Assembly (NCBI GenBank): GCA_002405445.1
Contig: DHLV01000204.1
Coordinates: forward strand, 1 to 12,142
DNA length: 12,142 bases
Direction of reading: 5' to 3'
Source: Flammeovirgaceae bacterium UBA4659
GTDB taxonomy: Bacteria > Bacteroidota > Bacteroidia > Cytophagales > Cyclobacteriaceae
Below, piece by piece: positions 1 to 7,110 of the stretch; within the stretch, counting starts at the first letter, position 1, and each line of letters opens with the position of its first letter. The notes under the pieces are model-generated. The model did not search any database. It was not told the DNA's origin and saw only the letters and a program-made list of their open reading frames with translations. The position numbers and the translations under genes were made by a program.

Positions 1-23
1 GAGTTCGAATCTCTCCACCCGTG
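1..23 (+). tRNA. tRNA-Trp, 3' end only
   Basis: The window opens inside the T arm of a tRNA. Bases 1-3 (GAG) are the end of the T stem, 4-10 (TTCGAAT) are the T loop, 11-15 (CTCTC) the returning stem, 16-22 (CACCCGT) the acceptor strand and G23 the discriminator base. The block closely matches the 3' end of bacterial tRNA-Trp (E. coli has CTCTC, then CGCCCCT, then G), and G73 is usual for tRNA-Trp. No CCA is encoded (CGA follows), so it would be added after transcription, as is common in Bacteroidota. A tRNA-Trp gene just before secE, usually after tuf, is the arrangement I know from this phylum. The anticodon lies outside the window, so the isotype is inferred. Confidence 0.85.
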
Positions 24-36
24 CGAAAGAAAATAC

Positions 37-50
37 CTGCCTTGGGGCAG
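37..50 (+). other. small hairpin between tRNA-Trp and secE
   Basis: CTGCC (37-41) and GGCAG (46-50) can pair around a TTGG loop, 13 nt after the tRNA 3' end and before secE. There is no T-tract, so it does not look like a terminator. It could mark a processing point that frees the tRNA 3' end from the secE mRNA, but a 5-bp stem may also arise by chance. Confidence 0.35.
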
Positions 51-87
51 AAAAGAAATAATAAAAGGGTTGAAAAAGCCCAACCAG

Positions 88-279
88 ATGGAAAAACTGA
101 AAGCATATATCCTCGAGTCGGTTGACGAAATCAAGAACAAGGTTACTTGGCCGAAATTCAATGAATTGCAGAGCAGCGCCATTTTGGTGTTGGTTGCCTC
201 ATTGATTTTTGCTCTCGTAATTGGTTTTATCGATTTGGGTTTTAAGAATGCCTTGGCTTGGTTCTACAAAGAATTTTAA
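88..279 (+). CDS. secE: preprotein translocase subunit SecE
   Basis: SecE is the small essential subunit of the SecYEG channel in the inner membrane and clamps the two halves of SecY. The 63-residue product has the single-helix bacterial form. It begins with an amphipathic stretch (about residues 1-20) carrying the conserved KVTWPK motif (about 18-23), followed by one hydrophobic membrane segment (about 31-52) and a short aromatic-rich tail. I chose the ATG at 88 because Bacteroidota SecE proteins start close to MEKLKAYI. An in-frame TTG at 70 would add six residues (MKKPNQ), but the AAAAGGG before it is too close to act as a normal ribosome site. The gene is followed after 3 nt by nusG, so the two are surely co-transcribed. 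Confidence 0.93.
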   Translation: MEKLKAYILESVDEIKNKVTWPKFNELQSSAILVLVASLIFALVIGFIDLGFKNALAWFYKEF

Positions 280-282
280 ATC

Positions 283-858
283 ATGGCAACAGCAACAGTA
301 GGCGAATTAAAGTGGTATGTGCTGAGGGTCATCAGCGGACAGGAGAAGAAAATCAAATCTTACCTGGAAACTGAGATCGAGCGTTCGAAGCTAACGAGTT
401 TCATTCCGCAAGTGCTTATCCCGTCAGAGAAAGTATACGAAATGCGCAATGGCAAAAAGCGTGTTCGAGAGAGAAACTTCTTTCCGGGCTACGTTTTGAT
501 ATCGGCCGATCTGAGCAACGGAGAAGCCTACCACACTGTGAATAACATCCCCGGTGTGATTGGGTTTTTGGGTGCGAATGGCTCAAACGCTACCAACAAA
601 GAACCGGTAGCGCTACGCCAATCAGAAGTAAACCGTATTTTGGGTAAGGTAGATGAGATTGATCAGTTTGAAGTGAAGTTGGAGACGCCATTCATCAAAG
701 GCGAGTCAGTGAAAGTGATGGATGGCCCATTCAGTGGATTTACCGGCACCATTGAAGAGATTTTTGAGGAGAAGAAGAAATTGAACGTAATGGTGAAAAT
801 ATTCGGGCGCAATACGCCTGTGGAGTTGAGCTACATGCAAGTTGAGAAAATAGACTAA
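283..858 (+). CDS. nusG: transcription termination/antitermination factor NusG
   Basis: NusG binds the RNA polymerase clamp, suppresses or shapes pausing, and links the polymerase to Rho or to ribosomal protein S10. The 191-residue product has both expected domains. The NGN domain (about residues 8-125) includes the WYVLRV start and the FFPGYV motif (66-71). The KOW domain (about 136-191) contains [16 protein letters not shown] (140-155). Charged residues 162-167 (EEKKKL) lie in the KOW loop, the usual position. The start at 283 is the only sensible ATG and lies 3 nt after the secE stop, which suggests translational coupling. Length is ordinary for the phylum. It is the general factor and not a LoaP or RfaH-type specialised paralogue, as shown by its place before rplK. 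Confidence 0.97.
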   Translation: MATATVGELKWYVLRVISGQEKKIKSYLETEIERSKLTSFIPQVLIPSEKVYEMRNGKKRVRERNFFPGYVLISADLSNGEAYHTVNNIPGVIGFLGANGSNATNKEPVALRQSEVNRILGKVDEIDQFEVKLETPFIKGESVKVMDGPFSGFTGTIEEIFEEKKKLNVMVKIFGRNTPVELSYMQVEKID

Positions 859-879
859 CAGAATTTAGATAATCGCAGT

Positions 880-1323
880 ATGGCAAAGGAAGTAATTGGT
901 TATTTAAAGCTGCAGGTGAAGGGCGGTGCAGCCAATCCTGCCCCCCCAATCGGGCCTGCTTTAGGTTCAAAGGGCTTGAACATCATGGATTTCTGCAAGC
1001 AGTTCAATGCGCGCTCGCAAGATAAGCCAGGCCAAGTTCTTCCGGTGTTAATCACGATTTACAACGACAAGTCGTTTGACTTCGTCATCAAAACACCGCC
1101 AGCGGCTGTTTTAATCATGGAAGCCATCAAATTGCAGAAAGGATCAAAAGAGCCTAACCGTGCCAAAGTAGGGTCGATTTCATGGGATCAGATCAAGAAA
1201 ATTGCTGAGTTGAAGATGCCTGATCTGAACGCATTTAAAATTGACTCAGCCATGAAGATGATCGCAGGTACTGCGCGCAGCATGGGTGTGACTGTGAGTG
1301 GTGTTGCCCCGTGGGATAAATAA
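880..1323 (+). CDS. rplK: 50S ribosomal protein L11 (uL11)
   Basis: L11 forms the base of the GTPase-associated centre with 23S rRNA helices 43-44 and L10, and is the contact for translation factors and, in many bacteria, the stringent factor RelA. The 147-residue product is full length. The N-terminal domain (1-70) has the proline-rich [10 protein letters not shown] segment (20-29), whose prolines are the known thiostrepton/micrococcin contact region. The C-terminal rRNA-binding domain (75-147) ends in the conserved [13 protein letters not shown] run of seven C at 941-947 encodes part of the proline-rich segment. The gap to nusG is 21 nt without a Shine-Dalgarno motif. In enterobacteria L1 represses this gene pair by binding its mRNA; I could not recognise such a site here. 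Confidence 0.97.
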   Translation: MAKEVIGYLKLQVKGGAANPAPPIGPALGSKGLNIMDFCKQFNARSQDKPGQVLPVLITIYNDKSFDFVIKTPPAAVLIMEAIKLQKGSKEPNRAKVGSISWDQIKKIAELKMPDLNAFKIDSAMKMIAGTARSMGVTVSGVAPWDK

Positions 1324-1334
1324 CCCGAAAATGA

Positions 1335-2030
1335 ATGACAGCTATGAGGGAATCAAAAAATAGAAAGGCAGTAGTTGCCAAATACAACGCAGATAAAGTG
1401 TACACCTTGGATGAGGCATCTAAGTTGATTAAAGACATCACATTTACCAAATTTGATGCGTCTGTTGATGTAGACATTCGCCTGGGCGTAGACCCGAAGA
1501 AATCTGATCAAATGGTGCGTGGCGTGGTATCGCTCCCGCACGGTTTGGGAAAAACAGTTCGTGTGCTGGTTCTTTGCACGCCTGACAAAGTGCAGGAGGC
1601 GAAAGATGCGGGTGCCGAGCACGTGGGTTTGGATGAATACATCCAAAAAATAGAAGGCGGGTGGACCGATGTTGATGTGATCATCACCACGCCAACAGTA
1701 ATGGCAAAGGTAGGGCGTTTGGGTAAAGTATTGGGGCCACGTGGCCTGATGCCTAACCCTAAGTCTGGAACAGTAACCCTTGAAGTAGGCAAAGCAGTGA
1801 AAGAAGTGAAGGCCGGTAAAGTTGACTTCAAGATTGACAAACAAGGAATCATTCATGCGAGCATAGGTAAGGCTTCCTTCAGCGCAGACAAAATTAAAGA
1901 CAATGCGGCTGAACTTATCCAGGCAGTAGTAAAGTTGAAACCGTCTTCATCAAAAGGTACATACCTCAGAAGTATATCCCTTTCTTCTACGATGAGTCCG
2001 GGCATCAAAGTTGATTCAAATTCGATTTAA
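1335..2030 (+). CDS. rplA: 50S ribosomal protein L1 (uL1)
   Basis: L1 makes the mobile stalk by the ribosomal E site and moves with deacylated tRNA. The 231-residue product has the two-domain L1 layout. The conserved domain II block [21 protein letters not shown] lies at about 127-147, and the C-terminal rRNA-binding end has [18 protein letters not shown] (210-227). Two in-frame ATGs are possible, at 1335 and 1344; the family start falls between them, so the first is kept with low preference. An out-of-frame ATG at 1331 opens a 10-codon reading frame that overlaps both. The gene follows rplK by 11 nt. L1 autoregulates this pair in E. coli; that is family knowledge and not shown here. Confidence 0.95.
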   Translation: MTAMRESKNRKAVVAKYNADKVYTLDEASKLIKDITFTKFDASVDVDIRLGVDPKKSDQMVRGVVSLPHGLGKTVRVLVLCTPDKVQEAKDAGAEHVGLDEYIQKIEGGWTDVDVIITTPTVMAKVGRLGKVLGPRGLMPNPKSGTVTLEVGKAVKEVKAGKVDFKIDKQGIIHASIGKASFSADKIKDNAAELIQAVVKLKPSSSKGTYLRSISLSSTMSPGIKVDSNSI

Positions 2031-2053
2031 AGGTCTATTTAATTTTCAAAACG

Positions 2054-2581
2054 ATGACCAAAGAAGAAAAAGGGCAGATCATTGAAGAATTGGCTGAGAA
2101 GTTTTCGCAGCACAATCACTTCTATATTACCGATGCATCTGGCCTTACAGTAGCACAAATCAATGCTTTTCGCAGACTGTGCTTTAATGCAGGCGTGGAA
2201 TACCGCGTGTATAAAAACACACTCATCAAAAAGGCGCTCGAAAAGCAAACTGGTAATTATGAGGAACTGTACAAAGTTCTTCACGGCTTTTCAGGTGTAA
2301 TTTTTTCCAAGGAATCTGGTAATGCTCCGGCAAGAGTGATAAAGGAGTATCGCAAAAAGATTCAAGGGCGTCCAGGGTTAAAAGGCGCGTCCATCGAATC
2401 AACCGTATTTGTTGGCGAAGAACATCTGGATACCCTCGTTGAGTTGAAATCCAAGAATGAACTCATCGGTGAAGTTGTTTCATTGCTGCAATCACCTGCT
2501 AAAAATGTATTGTCTGCACTATTGAGTGGCAAACAAACTGTGGCAGGCCTGGTAAAGGCATTGGAAGAAAGAAAACAATAA
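2054..2581 (+). CDS. rplJ: 50S ribosomal protein L10 (uL10)
   Basis: L10 anchors the flexible L7/L12 stalk to 23S rRNA. The 175-residue product has the N-terminal rRNA-binding domain, with the typical FYITDASGLTVAQINAFRR region at about 23-41 and YRVYKNTLIKKAL at about 51-63. It ends in the long amphipathic C-terminal helix (about 135-175) to which L7/L12 dimers bind. The helix is of the length that would carry two or three dimers, an inference only. The gap to rplA is 23 nt, A/T-rich and without a Shine-Dalgarno motif. This gap is too short for the large L10-binding leader that precedes rplJ in E. coli and in Firmicutes. Confidence 0.96.
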   Translation: MTKEEKGQIIEELAEKFSQHNHFYITDASGLTVAQINAFRRLCFNAGVEYRVYKNTLIKKALEKQTGNYEELYKVLHGFSGVIFSKESGNAPARVIKEYRKKIQGRPGLKGASIESTVFVGEEHLDTLVELKSKNELIGEVVSLLQSPAKNVLSALLSGKQTVAGLVKALEERKQ

Positions 2582-2615
2582 TTTTTGAACTCAAAATTTT
2601 AAACACTTATCAATC

Positions 2616-2996
2616 ATGGCAGACGTAAAATCCCTTGGCGATCAACTAGTAGAACTCACCGTTAAAGAAGTAAACGAGTTGGCTTCTTATTTGAAAGAAA
2701 CATATGGCATCGAGCCTGCAGCAGCCGCTGTAGCAGTAGCAGCCGGCCCGGCAGCGGGAGGCGGTGGCGCTGCTGCTGCTGAGAAAACCAACTTCGATGT
2801 GGTGTTGAAAAACCCAGGCGCTAATAAACTCCAGATTGTGAAATTGGTGAAGGAGTTGACCGGACTTGGCTTGAAAGAAGCAAAAGACATGGTTGATGGC
2901 GCACCCAAGACCATTAAAGAAGGCTTGCCAAAAGACGAAGCTGAAAACTTGAAGAAGCAACTTACTGAGGCTGGTGCCGAGGTGGAGTTGAAATAA
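2616..2996 (+). CDS. rplL: 50S ribosomal protein L7/L12 (bL12)
   Basis: L7/L12 is the multicopy stalk protein that recruits EF-Tu, EF-G, IF2 and release factors and stimulates their GTPase. The 126-residue product shows three parts: the dimerisation domain that binds L10 (1-33), a flexible hinge of almost only Ala, Gly, Val and Pro (34-56), and the factor-binding domain (58-126) with the conserved [19 protein letters not shown] helix region at about 75-93. The hinge is coded by repetitive GCN/GGN codons. It lies 34 nt after rplJ and before a 140-nt spacer leading to rpoB. L7/L12 is needed in excess over the other products, which fits a regulated drop in transcription in that spacer. Confidence 0.97.
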   Translation: MADVKSLGDQLVELTVKEVNELASYLKETYGIEPAAAAVAVAAGPAAGGGGAAAAEKTNFDVVLKNPGANKLQIVKLVKELTGLGLKEAKDMVDGAPKTIKEGLPKDEAENLKKQLTEAGAEVELK

Positions 2997-3017
2997 TTCT
3001 TGAAGGCGAATCATACC

Positions 3018-3037
3018 GTCTGAATGGCATTTCAGGC
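3018..3037 (+). promoter_or_regulatory. first hairpin of the rplL-rpoB leader
   Basis: GTCTGAA (3018-3024) can pair with TTCAGGC (3031-3037) around a 6-nt loop, with one G-T wobble. It starts 21 nt after the rplL stop. Its last base, C3037, is also the first base of the next, stronger hairpin, so the outer pair of one competes with the other. It is a modest stem and could be chance alone; its place in a row of three hairpins makes it worth recording. Confidence 0.4.
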
Positions 3038-3065
3038 CCCAGTCCTATGCAAAATAGGGTTGGGG
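3037..3065 (+). promoter_or_regulatory. strong hairpin between rplL and rpoB, likely attenuator or processing site
   Basis: CCCCAGTCCTAT (3037-3048) pairs with ATAGGGTTGGGG (3054-3065): 12 pairs including two G-T wobbles, with a 5-nt loop GCAAA (3049-3053). Two further G-T pairs (3035-3036 with 3066-3067) may extend it. Only TTT follows, then GCC, so as an intrinsic terminator it would be leaky. In E. coli the same spacer holds a partial attenuator and an RNase III site that lower rpoBC expression relative to the ribosomal genes. The equivalent role here is inferred from position and structure. Confidence 0.7.
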
Positions 3066-3082
3066 TTTGCCTATTTAATTAC

Positions 3083-3100
3083 ACTCCCATTTGGGTGAGT
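3083..3100 (+). promoter_or_regulatory. third hairpin of the rpoB leader
   Basis: ACTCCC (3083-3088) can pair with GG (3093-3094) and GAGT (3097-3100), leaving an ATTT loop and a 2-nt GT bulge. It ends 36 nt before the UUG start of rpoB. It is a weak element alone. Confidence 0.35.
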
Positions 3101-3136
3101 CTTAAAACAGGGATCAATAAATAAATCGTACAAACC

Positions 3137-6100
3137 TTGGCAAAGAAGACATCTAACAATCGAATTGATTTCTCATCAATCGACAAAGTATTGGAATATC
3201 CCGATTTTCTGGATATCCAGCTTCAATCGTTCAAAGACTTTTTGCAGATAGAAACACCCGCTGAAAAGCGCCAGAATGAAGGCCTTTTCAAAGTTTTTGC
3301 AGAAAACTTCCCAATCTCCGACTCGCGCGAAAACTTCGTGCTCGAGTTTGTGGATTATACCATTGACCCGCCAAAATACAGCGTGGACGAATGTATCGAC
3401 AGGGGCTTGACTTTTTCTGTGCCGCTGAAGGCTAAACTCCGCCTCACTTGCAACGATGAGGACAATGAGGACTTCGAAACCATCGAACAGGAAGTTTTCT
3501 TAGGAAACATTCCCTACATGACCGAAAAAGGCTCCTTTGTAATCAACGGTGCCGAGCGGGTGATTGTATCCCAACTGCACCGCTCACCCGGTGTGTTTTT
3601 TGCCATGAGCAAGCACACCAACGGTACCAAACTGTATTCGGCACGCATTATCCCGTTCAAGGGCTCATGGATTGAATTTGCCACAGACGTAAACGCGGTG
3701 ATGTATGCATATATTGACCGCAAGAAGAAGTTCCCGGTAACAACCCTGTTGCGCGCCATCGGGTATGGATCAGATAAAGACATCCTGGATCTGTTCGGCC
3801 TGAGCGAAGAAGTGGAGGCCAACAAAAATAACCTCAAGAAAGTGGTTGACCGCAAGTTGGCAGCCCGTGTGCTCAAGACTTGGACAGAAGACTTTGTGGA
3901 CGAAGATACCGGTGAGGTGGTTTCCATCGACCGTAATGAGGTGCTTCTGGAGCGCGACCACGTAATCACTGTGGACGATGTGGATGTGATCCTCGACTCA
4001 GGCGTAAAATCAATCATCCTGCATCGTGTAGATGTAAACGTGGCTGACTATTATATCATCTTCAATACCTTGGCGAAAGACAACTCGAACTCTGAGAAGG
4101 AAGCGGTTGAACAGATTTATCGCCAATTGAGAAATACCGAAGCGCCTGACGAACAAACCGCACGCGACATCATCCAGAGTTTGTTCTTCAGCGAAAAGCG
4201 TTATGACCTGGGTGAAGTTGGCCGTTACCGCATCAACAAGAAGCTTGGTCTTGACCTTAGCTTCGACCAACGTGTATTGACTACCGAGGACATTATCCTC
4301 ATCGTGAAATATTTGATCGGTTTGATCAACTCCAAGGCTGTGGTGGACGACATTGACCACTTGAGCAACAGGCGTGTGAGAACCGTAGGTGAGCAGTTGT
4401 ATTCGCAGTTTGGTGTGGGGTTGGCTCGCATGGCGCGGACCATCAAAGAGAGGATGAACGTTCGTGATAACGAAGACTTTAAGCCTGTGGATTTGATCAA
4501 CGCAAGGACATTGTCTTCGGTGATCAATTCATTCTTTGGCACCAACCAACTGTCTCAGTTTATGGATCAAACCAATCCATTGGCCGAGATCACCCACAAG
4601 CGCAGGATGTCGGCACTTGGGCCAGGCGGCCTTTCAAGAGAGCGTGCAGGTTTTGAAGTGCGAGATGTTCACTACACCCACTACGGACGTTTGTGTACCA
4701 TTGAAACGCCTGAAGGTCCAAACATCGGTTTGATTTCATCACTCTGCGTGCACGCAAAAGTGAATAAGATGGGCTTCATCGAAACACCGTACCGCAAAGT
4801 TGAGAATGGAAAAGTTCGAGGAAAAGATGTTGTGTTTTTAACTGCCGAAGAAGAAGATACACACAACATCGCCCAGGCGAACGTAAAAATCAAAACAGGT
4901 GGCGAAATTGAAAACGAGAAAGTAAAAGCCCGGTTTGAAGGTGATTTCCCGGTGGTTGAGCCGAAGGAAATCCGATACATGGATATTGCACCCAACCAAA
5001 TTGTTTCGATTGCCGCTTCGTTGATCCCATTTCTGGAGCATGACGATGCCAACCGTGCGTTGATGGGCTCAAACATGCAACGCCAGGCTGTACCGTTGAT
5101 GCGGCCGGAGGCGCCCATCGTGGGAACAGGGTTGGAGGGAAGGATCGCACTCGACTCCCGCGCGCTCATTTTGGCTGAGGGAAGTGGTGTGGTTGACTTT
5201 GTTGATGCGAAGAAGATTGTTATTAAATACGATGTTTCTGAAGAGCAGCAAATGGTGCGCTTTGATGACGAGTTCAAAACGTACAATTTGATCAAGTTCC
5301 GCAGAACGAACCAAGATACCTGCATCAACCTGACTCCTTTGGTGAGGAAGGGCGAAAAAGTAGTGAAAGGGCAACCGCTTTGCCAGGGTTACGGAACCGC
5401 AAACGGAGAGTTGGCATTGGGAAGAAACCTGCTGGTGGCATACATGCCATGGCAGGGTTACAACTTTGAAGATGCAATCGTCATCTCTGAGCGTGTCGTG
5501 CGTGATGACATTTACACATCCATTCATATTGAAGAATTTGAGCTGGAGGTGCGTGACACCAAGCGTGGCGAGGAGGAACTCACTTCGGAAATACCTAACG
5601 TAAGCGAAGATGCCATCAAGCATTTGGACGAGAATGGCATTATACGGATGGGCGCGGAAGTGAAGGAGGGTGACATTTTGATAGGTAAGATTACTCCCAA
5701 AGGTGAGACTGATCCAACGCCCGAAGAAAAATTACTGAGGGCCATCTTTGGTGACAAAGCTGGCGATGTGAAGGATGCCTCGATGAAAGCGCCACCATCA
5801 TTGAAAGGTGTTGTCATCGATACCAAGTTGTTCTCGCGCCCCAAGAAGGATAAGGACTTGCGTACCAAATCGAAGAAAGAGCTGGACGCACTGAAGAACC
5901 GCTACAGCAAGCAATTGACTGACTTGAGGAGCGAGATGATCAAGAAACTGACTTCACTGCTCACAGGCAAGACCAGCCAGGGAGTAAAGCATAAGTTTGG
6001 TGATGAACTGATCAGTAAGGGCGTGAAATTCACCAGCAAGGTGATTGAGAGCAATCTGTTCCCGGATAAAAATATCTACCGCGATGAGAGCAACTACAGC

Positions 6101-7006
6101 GTGCCGGAAGAGGTCAACCTGATTGCTGACATCAGCCTTGATAGTTGGACTTCAGATGACACCACGAACGAACTGGTTGCCGAGTTAGTGAAGAATTACC
6201 TGAACAAACGCAACAGCATCTCTGGCGTGTTCAAGCGAGAGAGATTTACGTTGGAAGTAGGTGACGAGCTACCTACCGGCATTGTGCAGTTGGCCAAGGT
6301 GTATGTTGCTAAGAAGCGTAAGTTGAAGGTAGGCGATAAAATGGCGGGTCGCCACGGCAACAAGGGTGTAGTGGCGCGTATTGTTCGCGAAGAGGATATG
6401 CCATTCCTTGAAGACGGAACACCCGTAGACATCTGTTTGAATCCGCTCGGGGTGCCTTCGCGCATGAACCTGGGCCAAATTTACGAAACCGTGCTGGCGT
6501 GGGCAGGCAAAAAGCTGAACCGCAAGTATGCTACACCGATCTTCGATGGTGCATCTCTTGACAATGTTTCAGCAGAATTGAAGGAAGCTGGCTTGCCTGA
6601 CTTCGGCAGGACATATTTGTACGATGGTTTAACAGGCCAGAAGTTTGACCAACCAGTAACTGTGGGAATGTCATACATGCTCAAGCTGGGGCACTTGGTT
6701 GACGACAAGATGCATGCTCGCTCAATTGGGCCGTACTCGCTGATCACACAACAACCATTGGGCGGCAAAGCTCAGTTTGGCGGTCAGCGTTTCGGAGAAA
6801 TGGAAGTGTGGGCGCTGGAGGCATTCGGTGCATCTCACATCCTGCAAGAGATTTTAACGATCAAGTCTGACGATGTTATTGGTCGCGCGAAAGCGTACGA
6901 GTCGATTGTGAAGGGTGAGAACATGCGCAAGCCGAATATACCAGAATCGTTCAACGTGTTGGTGCATGAACTTAGAGGTTTAGCATTGGAGATTACGATG
7001 GATTAG
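3137..7006 (+). CDS. rpoB: DNA-directed RNA polymerase subunit beta
   Basis: Beta forms one side of the active-site cleft of RNA polymerase. The 1289-residue product is complete for Bacteroidota. Visible landmarks are the rifampicin region [13 protein letters not shown] at 466-478 and [12 protein letters not shown] at 487-498, the [11 protein letters not shown] motif from 644, NFEDA before the flap region, and the catalytic [12 protein letters not shown] motif at 1066-1077 with lysines K1068 and K1076 (E. coli K1065 and K1073). Rifampicin contacts Q474, D477, H487, R490, S492 and L494 match sensitive E. coli residues Q513, D516, H526, R529, S531 and L533. A charged, partly coiled-coil insertion lies at about 900-1035, as usual for the phylum. 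The start must be TTG at 3137: an in-frame TAA lies at 3122-3124 and the next in-frame ATG is about 129 codons in. The leader is A-rich without a Shine-Dalgarno motif. Confidence 0.98.
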   Translation: MAKKTSNNRIDFSSIDKVLEYPDFLDIQLQSFKDFLQIETPAEKRQNEGLFKVFAENFPISDSRENFVLEFVDYTIDPPKYSVDECIDRGLTFSVPLKAKLRLTCNDEDNEDFETIEQEVFLGNIPYMTEKGSFVINGAERVIVSQLHRSPGVFFAMSKHTNGTKLYSARIIPFKGSWIEFATDVNAVMYAYIDRKKKFPVTTLLRAIGYGSDKDILDLFGLSEEVEANKNNLKKVVDRKLAARVLKTWTEDFVDEDTGEVVSIDRNEVLLERDHVITVDDVDVILDSGVKSIILHRVDVNVADYYIIFNTLAKDNSNSEKEAVEQIYRQLRNTEAPDEQTARDIIQSLFFSEKRYDLGEVGRYRINKKLGLDLSFDQRVLTTEDIILIVKYLIGLINSKAVVDDIDHLSNRRVRTVGEQLYSQFGVGLARMARTIKERMNVRDNEDFKPVDLINARTLSSVINSFFGTNQLSQFMDQTNPLAEITHKRRMSALGPGGLSRERAGFEVRDVHYTHYGRLCTIETPEGPNIGLISSLCVHAKVNKMGFIETPYRKVENGKVRGKDVVFLTAEEEDTHNIAQANVKIKTGGEIENEKVKARFEGDFPVVEPKEIRYMDIAPNQIVSIAASLIPFLEHDDANRALMGSNMQRQAVPLMRPEAPIVGTGLEGRIALDSRALILAEGSGVVDFVDAKKIVIKYDVSEEQQMVRFDDEFKTYNLIKFRRTNQDTCINLTPLVRKGEKVVKGQPLCQGYGTANGELALGRNLLVAYMPWQGYNFEDAIVISERVVRDDIYTSIHIEEFELEVRDTKRGEEELTSEIPNVSEDAIKHLDENGIIRMGAEVKEGDILIGKITPKGETDPTPEEKLLRAIFGDKAGDVKDASMKAPPSLKGVVIDTKLFSRPKKDKDLRTKSKKELDALKNRYSKQLTDLRSEMIKKLTSLLTGKTSQGVKHKFGDELISKGVKFTSKVIESNLFPDKNIYRDESNYSVPEEVNLIADISLDSWTSDDTTNELVAELVKNYLNKRNSISGVFKRERFTLEVGDELPTGIVQLAKVYVAKKRKLKVGDKMAGRHGNKGVVARIVREEDMPFLEDGTPVDICLNPLGVPSRMNLGQIYETVLAWAGKKLNRKYATPIFDGASLDNVSAELKEAGLPDFGRTYLYDGLTGQKFDQPVTVGMSYMLKLGHLVDDKMHARSIGPYSLITQQPLGGKAQFGGQRFGEMEVWALEAFGASHILQEILTIKSDDVIGRAKAYESIVKGENMRKPNIPESFNVLVHELRGLALEITMD

Positions 7007-7016
7007 TAAAGTCGAG

Positions 7017-7057
7017 AGTCCGAAAGTCGGTAAGCCAAGCTTTCTGACTTTCGGACT
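7017..7057 (+). repeat. long inverted repeat (hairpin) between rpoB and rpoC
   Basis: AGTCCGAAAGTC (7017-7028) is perfectly complementary to GACTTTCGGACT (7046-7057). Inside, G7029 and G7030 can pair with T7045 and C7044. After one T-T mismatch, AAGC (7032-7035) pairs with GCTT (7039-7042) around a CAA loop, giving about 18 pairs in all. No T-tract follows on either strand, so it is not an intrinsic terminator, and rpoC should be co-transcribed with rpoB. It may affect mRNA processing, or be a copy of a dispersed palindromic element. Nothing in it codes for protein. Confidence 0.85.
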
Positions 7058-7077
7058 AATCAACTTTCAGACTTTGA
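7046..7077 (+). repeat. degenerate 8-bp tandem repeat before rpoC
   Basis: Four consecutive 8-mers begin at 7046, 7054, 7062 and 7070: GACTTTCG, GACTAATC, AACTTTCA and GACTTTGA. Two inverted-sense 8-mers on the left side (7013-7020 CGAGAGTC and 7021-7028 CGAAAGTC, the latter the exact reverse complement of GACTTTCG) make the hairpin above. The period is exact, the units are not. Origin and function are unknown. Confidence 0.6.
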
Positions 7078-7110
7078 AAATGAATTTAGTTAACTGAAAA
7101 AACGCACAGC

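Noticed and set aside
70..87. TTG at 70 as the secE start
   Set aside because: Possible in frame, but the ATG at 88 fits the family N-terminus and length better.
1353..1856. Minus-strand frames opposite rplA (167 and 114 codons)
   Set aside because: They overlap the highly conserved L1 coding sequence and show no family features.
3066..3095. TTTG words in the rplL-rpoB spacer as a promoter for rpoB
   Set aside because: Neither TTTG (3066-3069 or 3090-3093) has TA four bases before it, so no -7 box can be built.
4681..5328. Open reading frame of 215 codons on the minus strand inside rpoB
   Set aside because: It lies entirely within well-supported rpoB sequence, resembles no family, is rich in Ser, Arg and Ile as expected of a mirror frame, and has no leader of its own.
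7017..7057. rpoB-rpoC hairpin as an intrinsic terminator
   Set aside because: The stem is long, but AATCAAC follows it, not a T-tract, and rpoC has no evident promoter of its own.
7007..7110. CRISPR or mobile-element end at the rpoB-rpoC spacer
   Set aside because: The units are only 8 bp, degenerate and without spacers, and no transposase or target duplication is visible.
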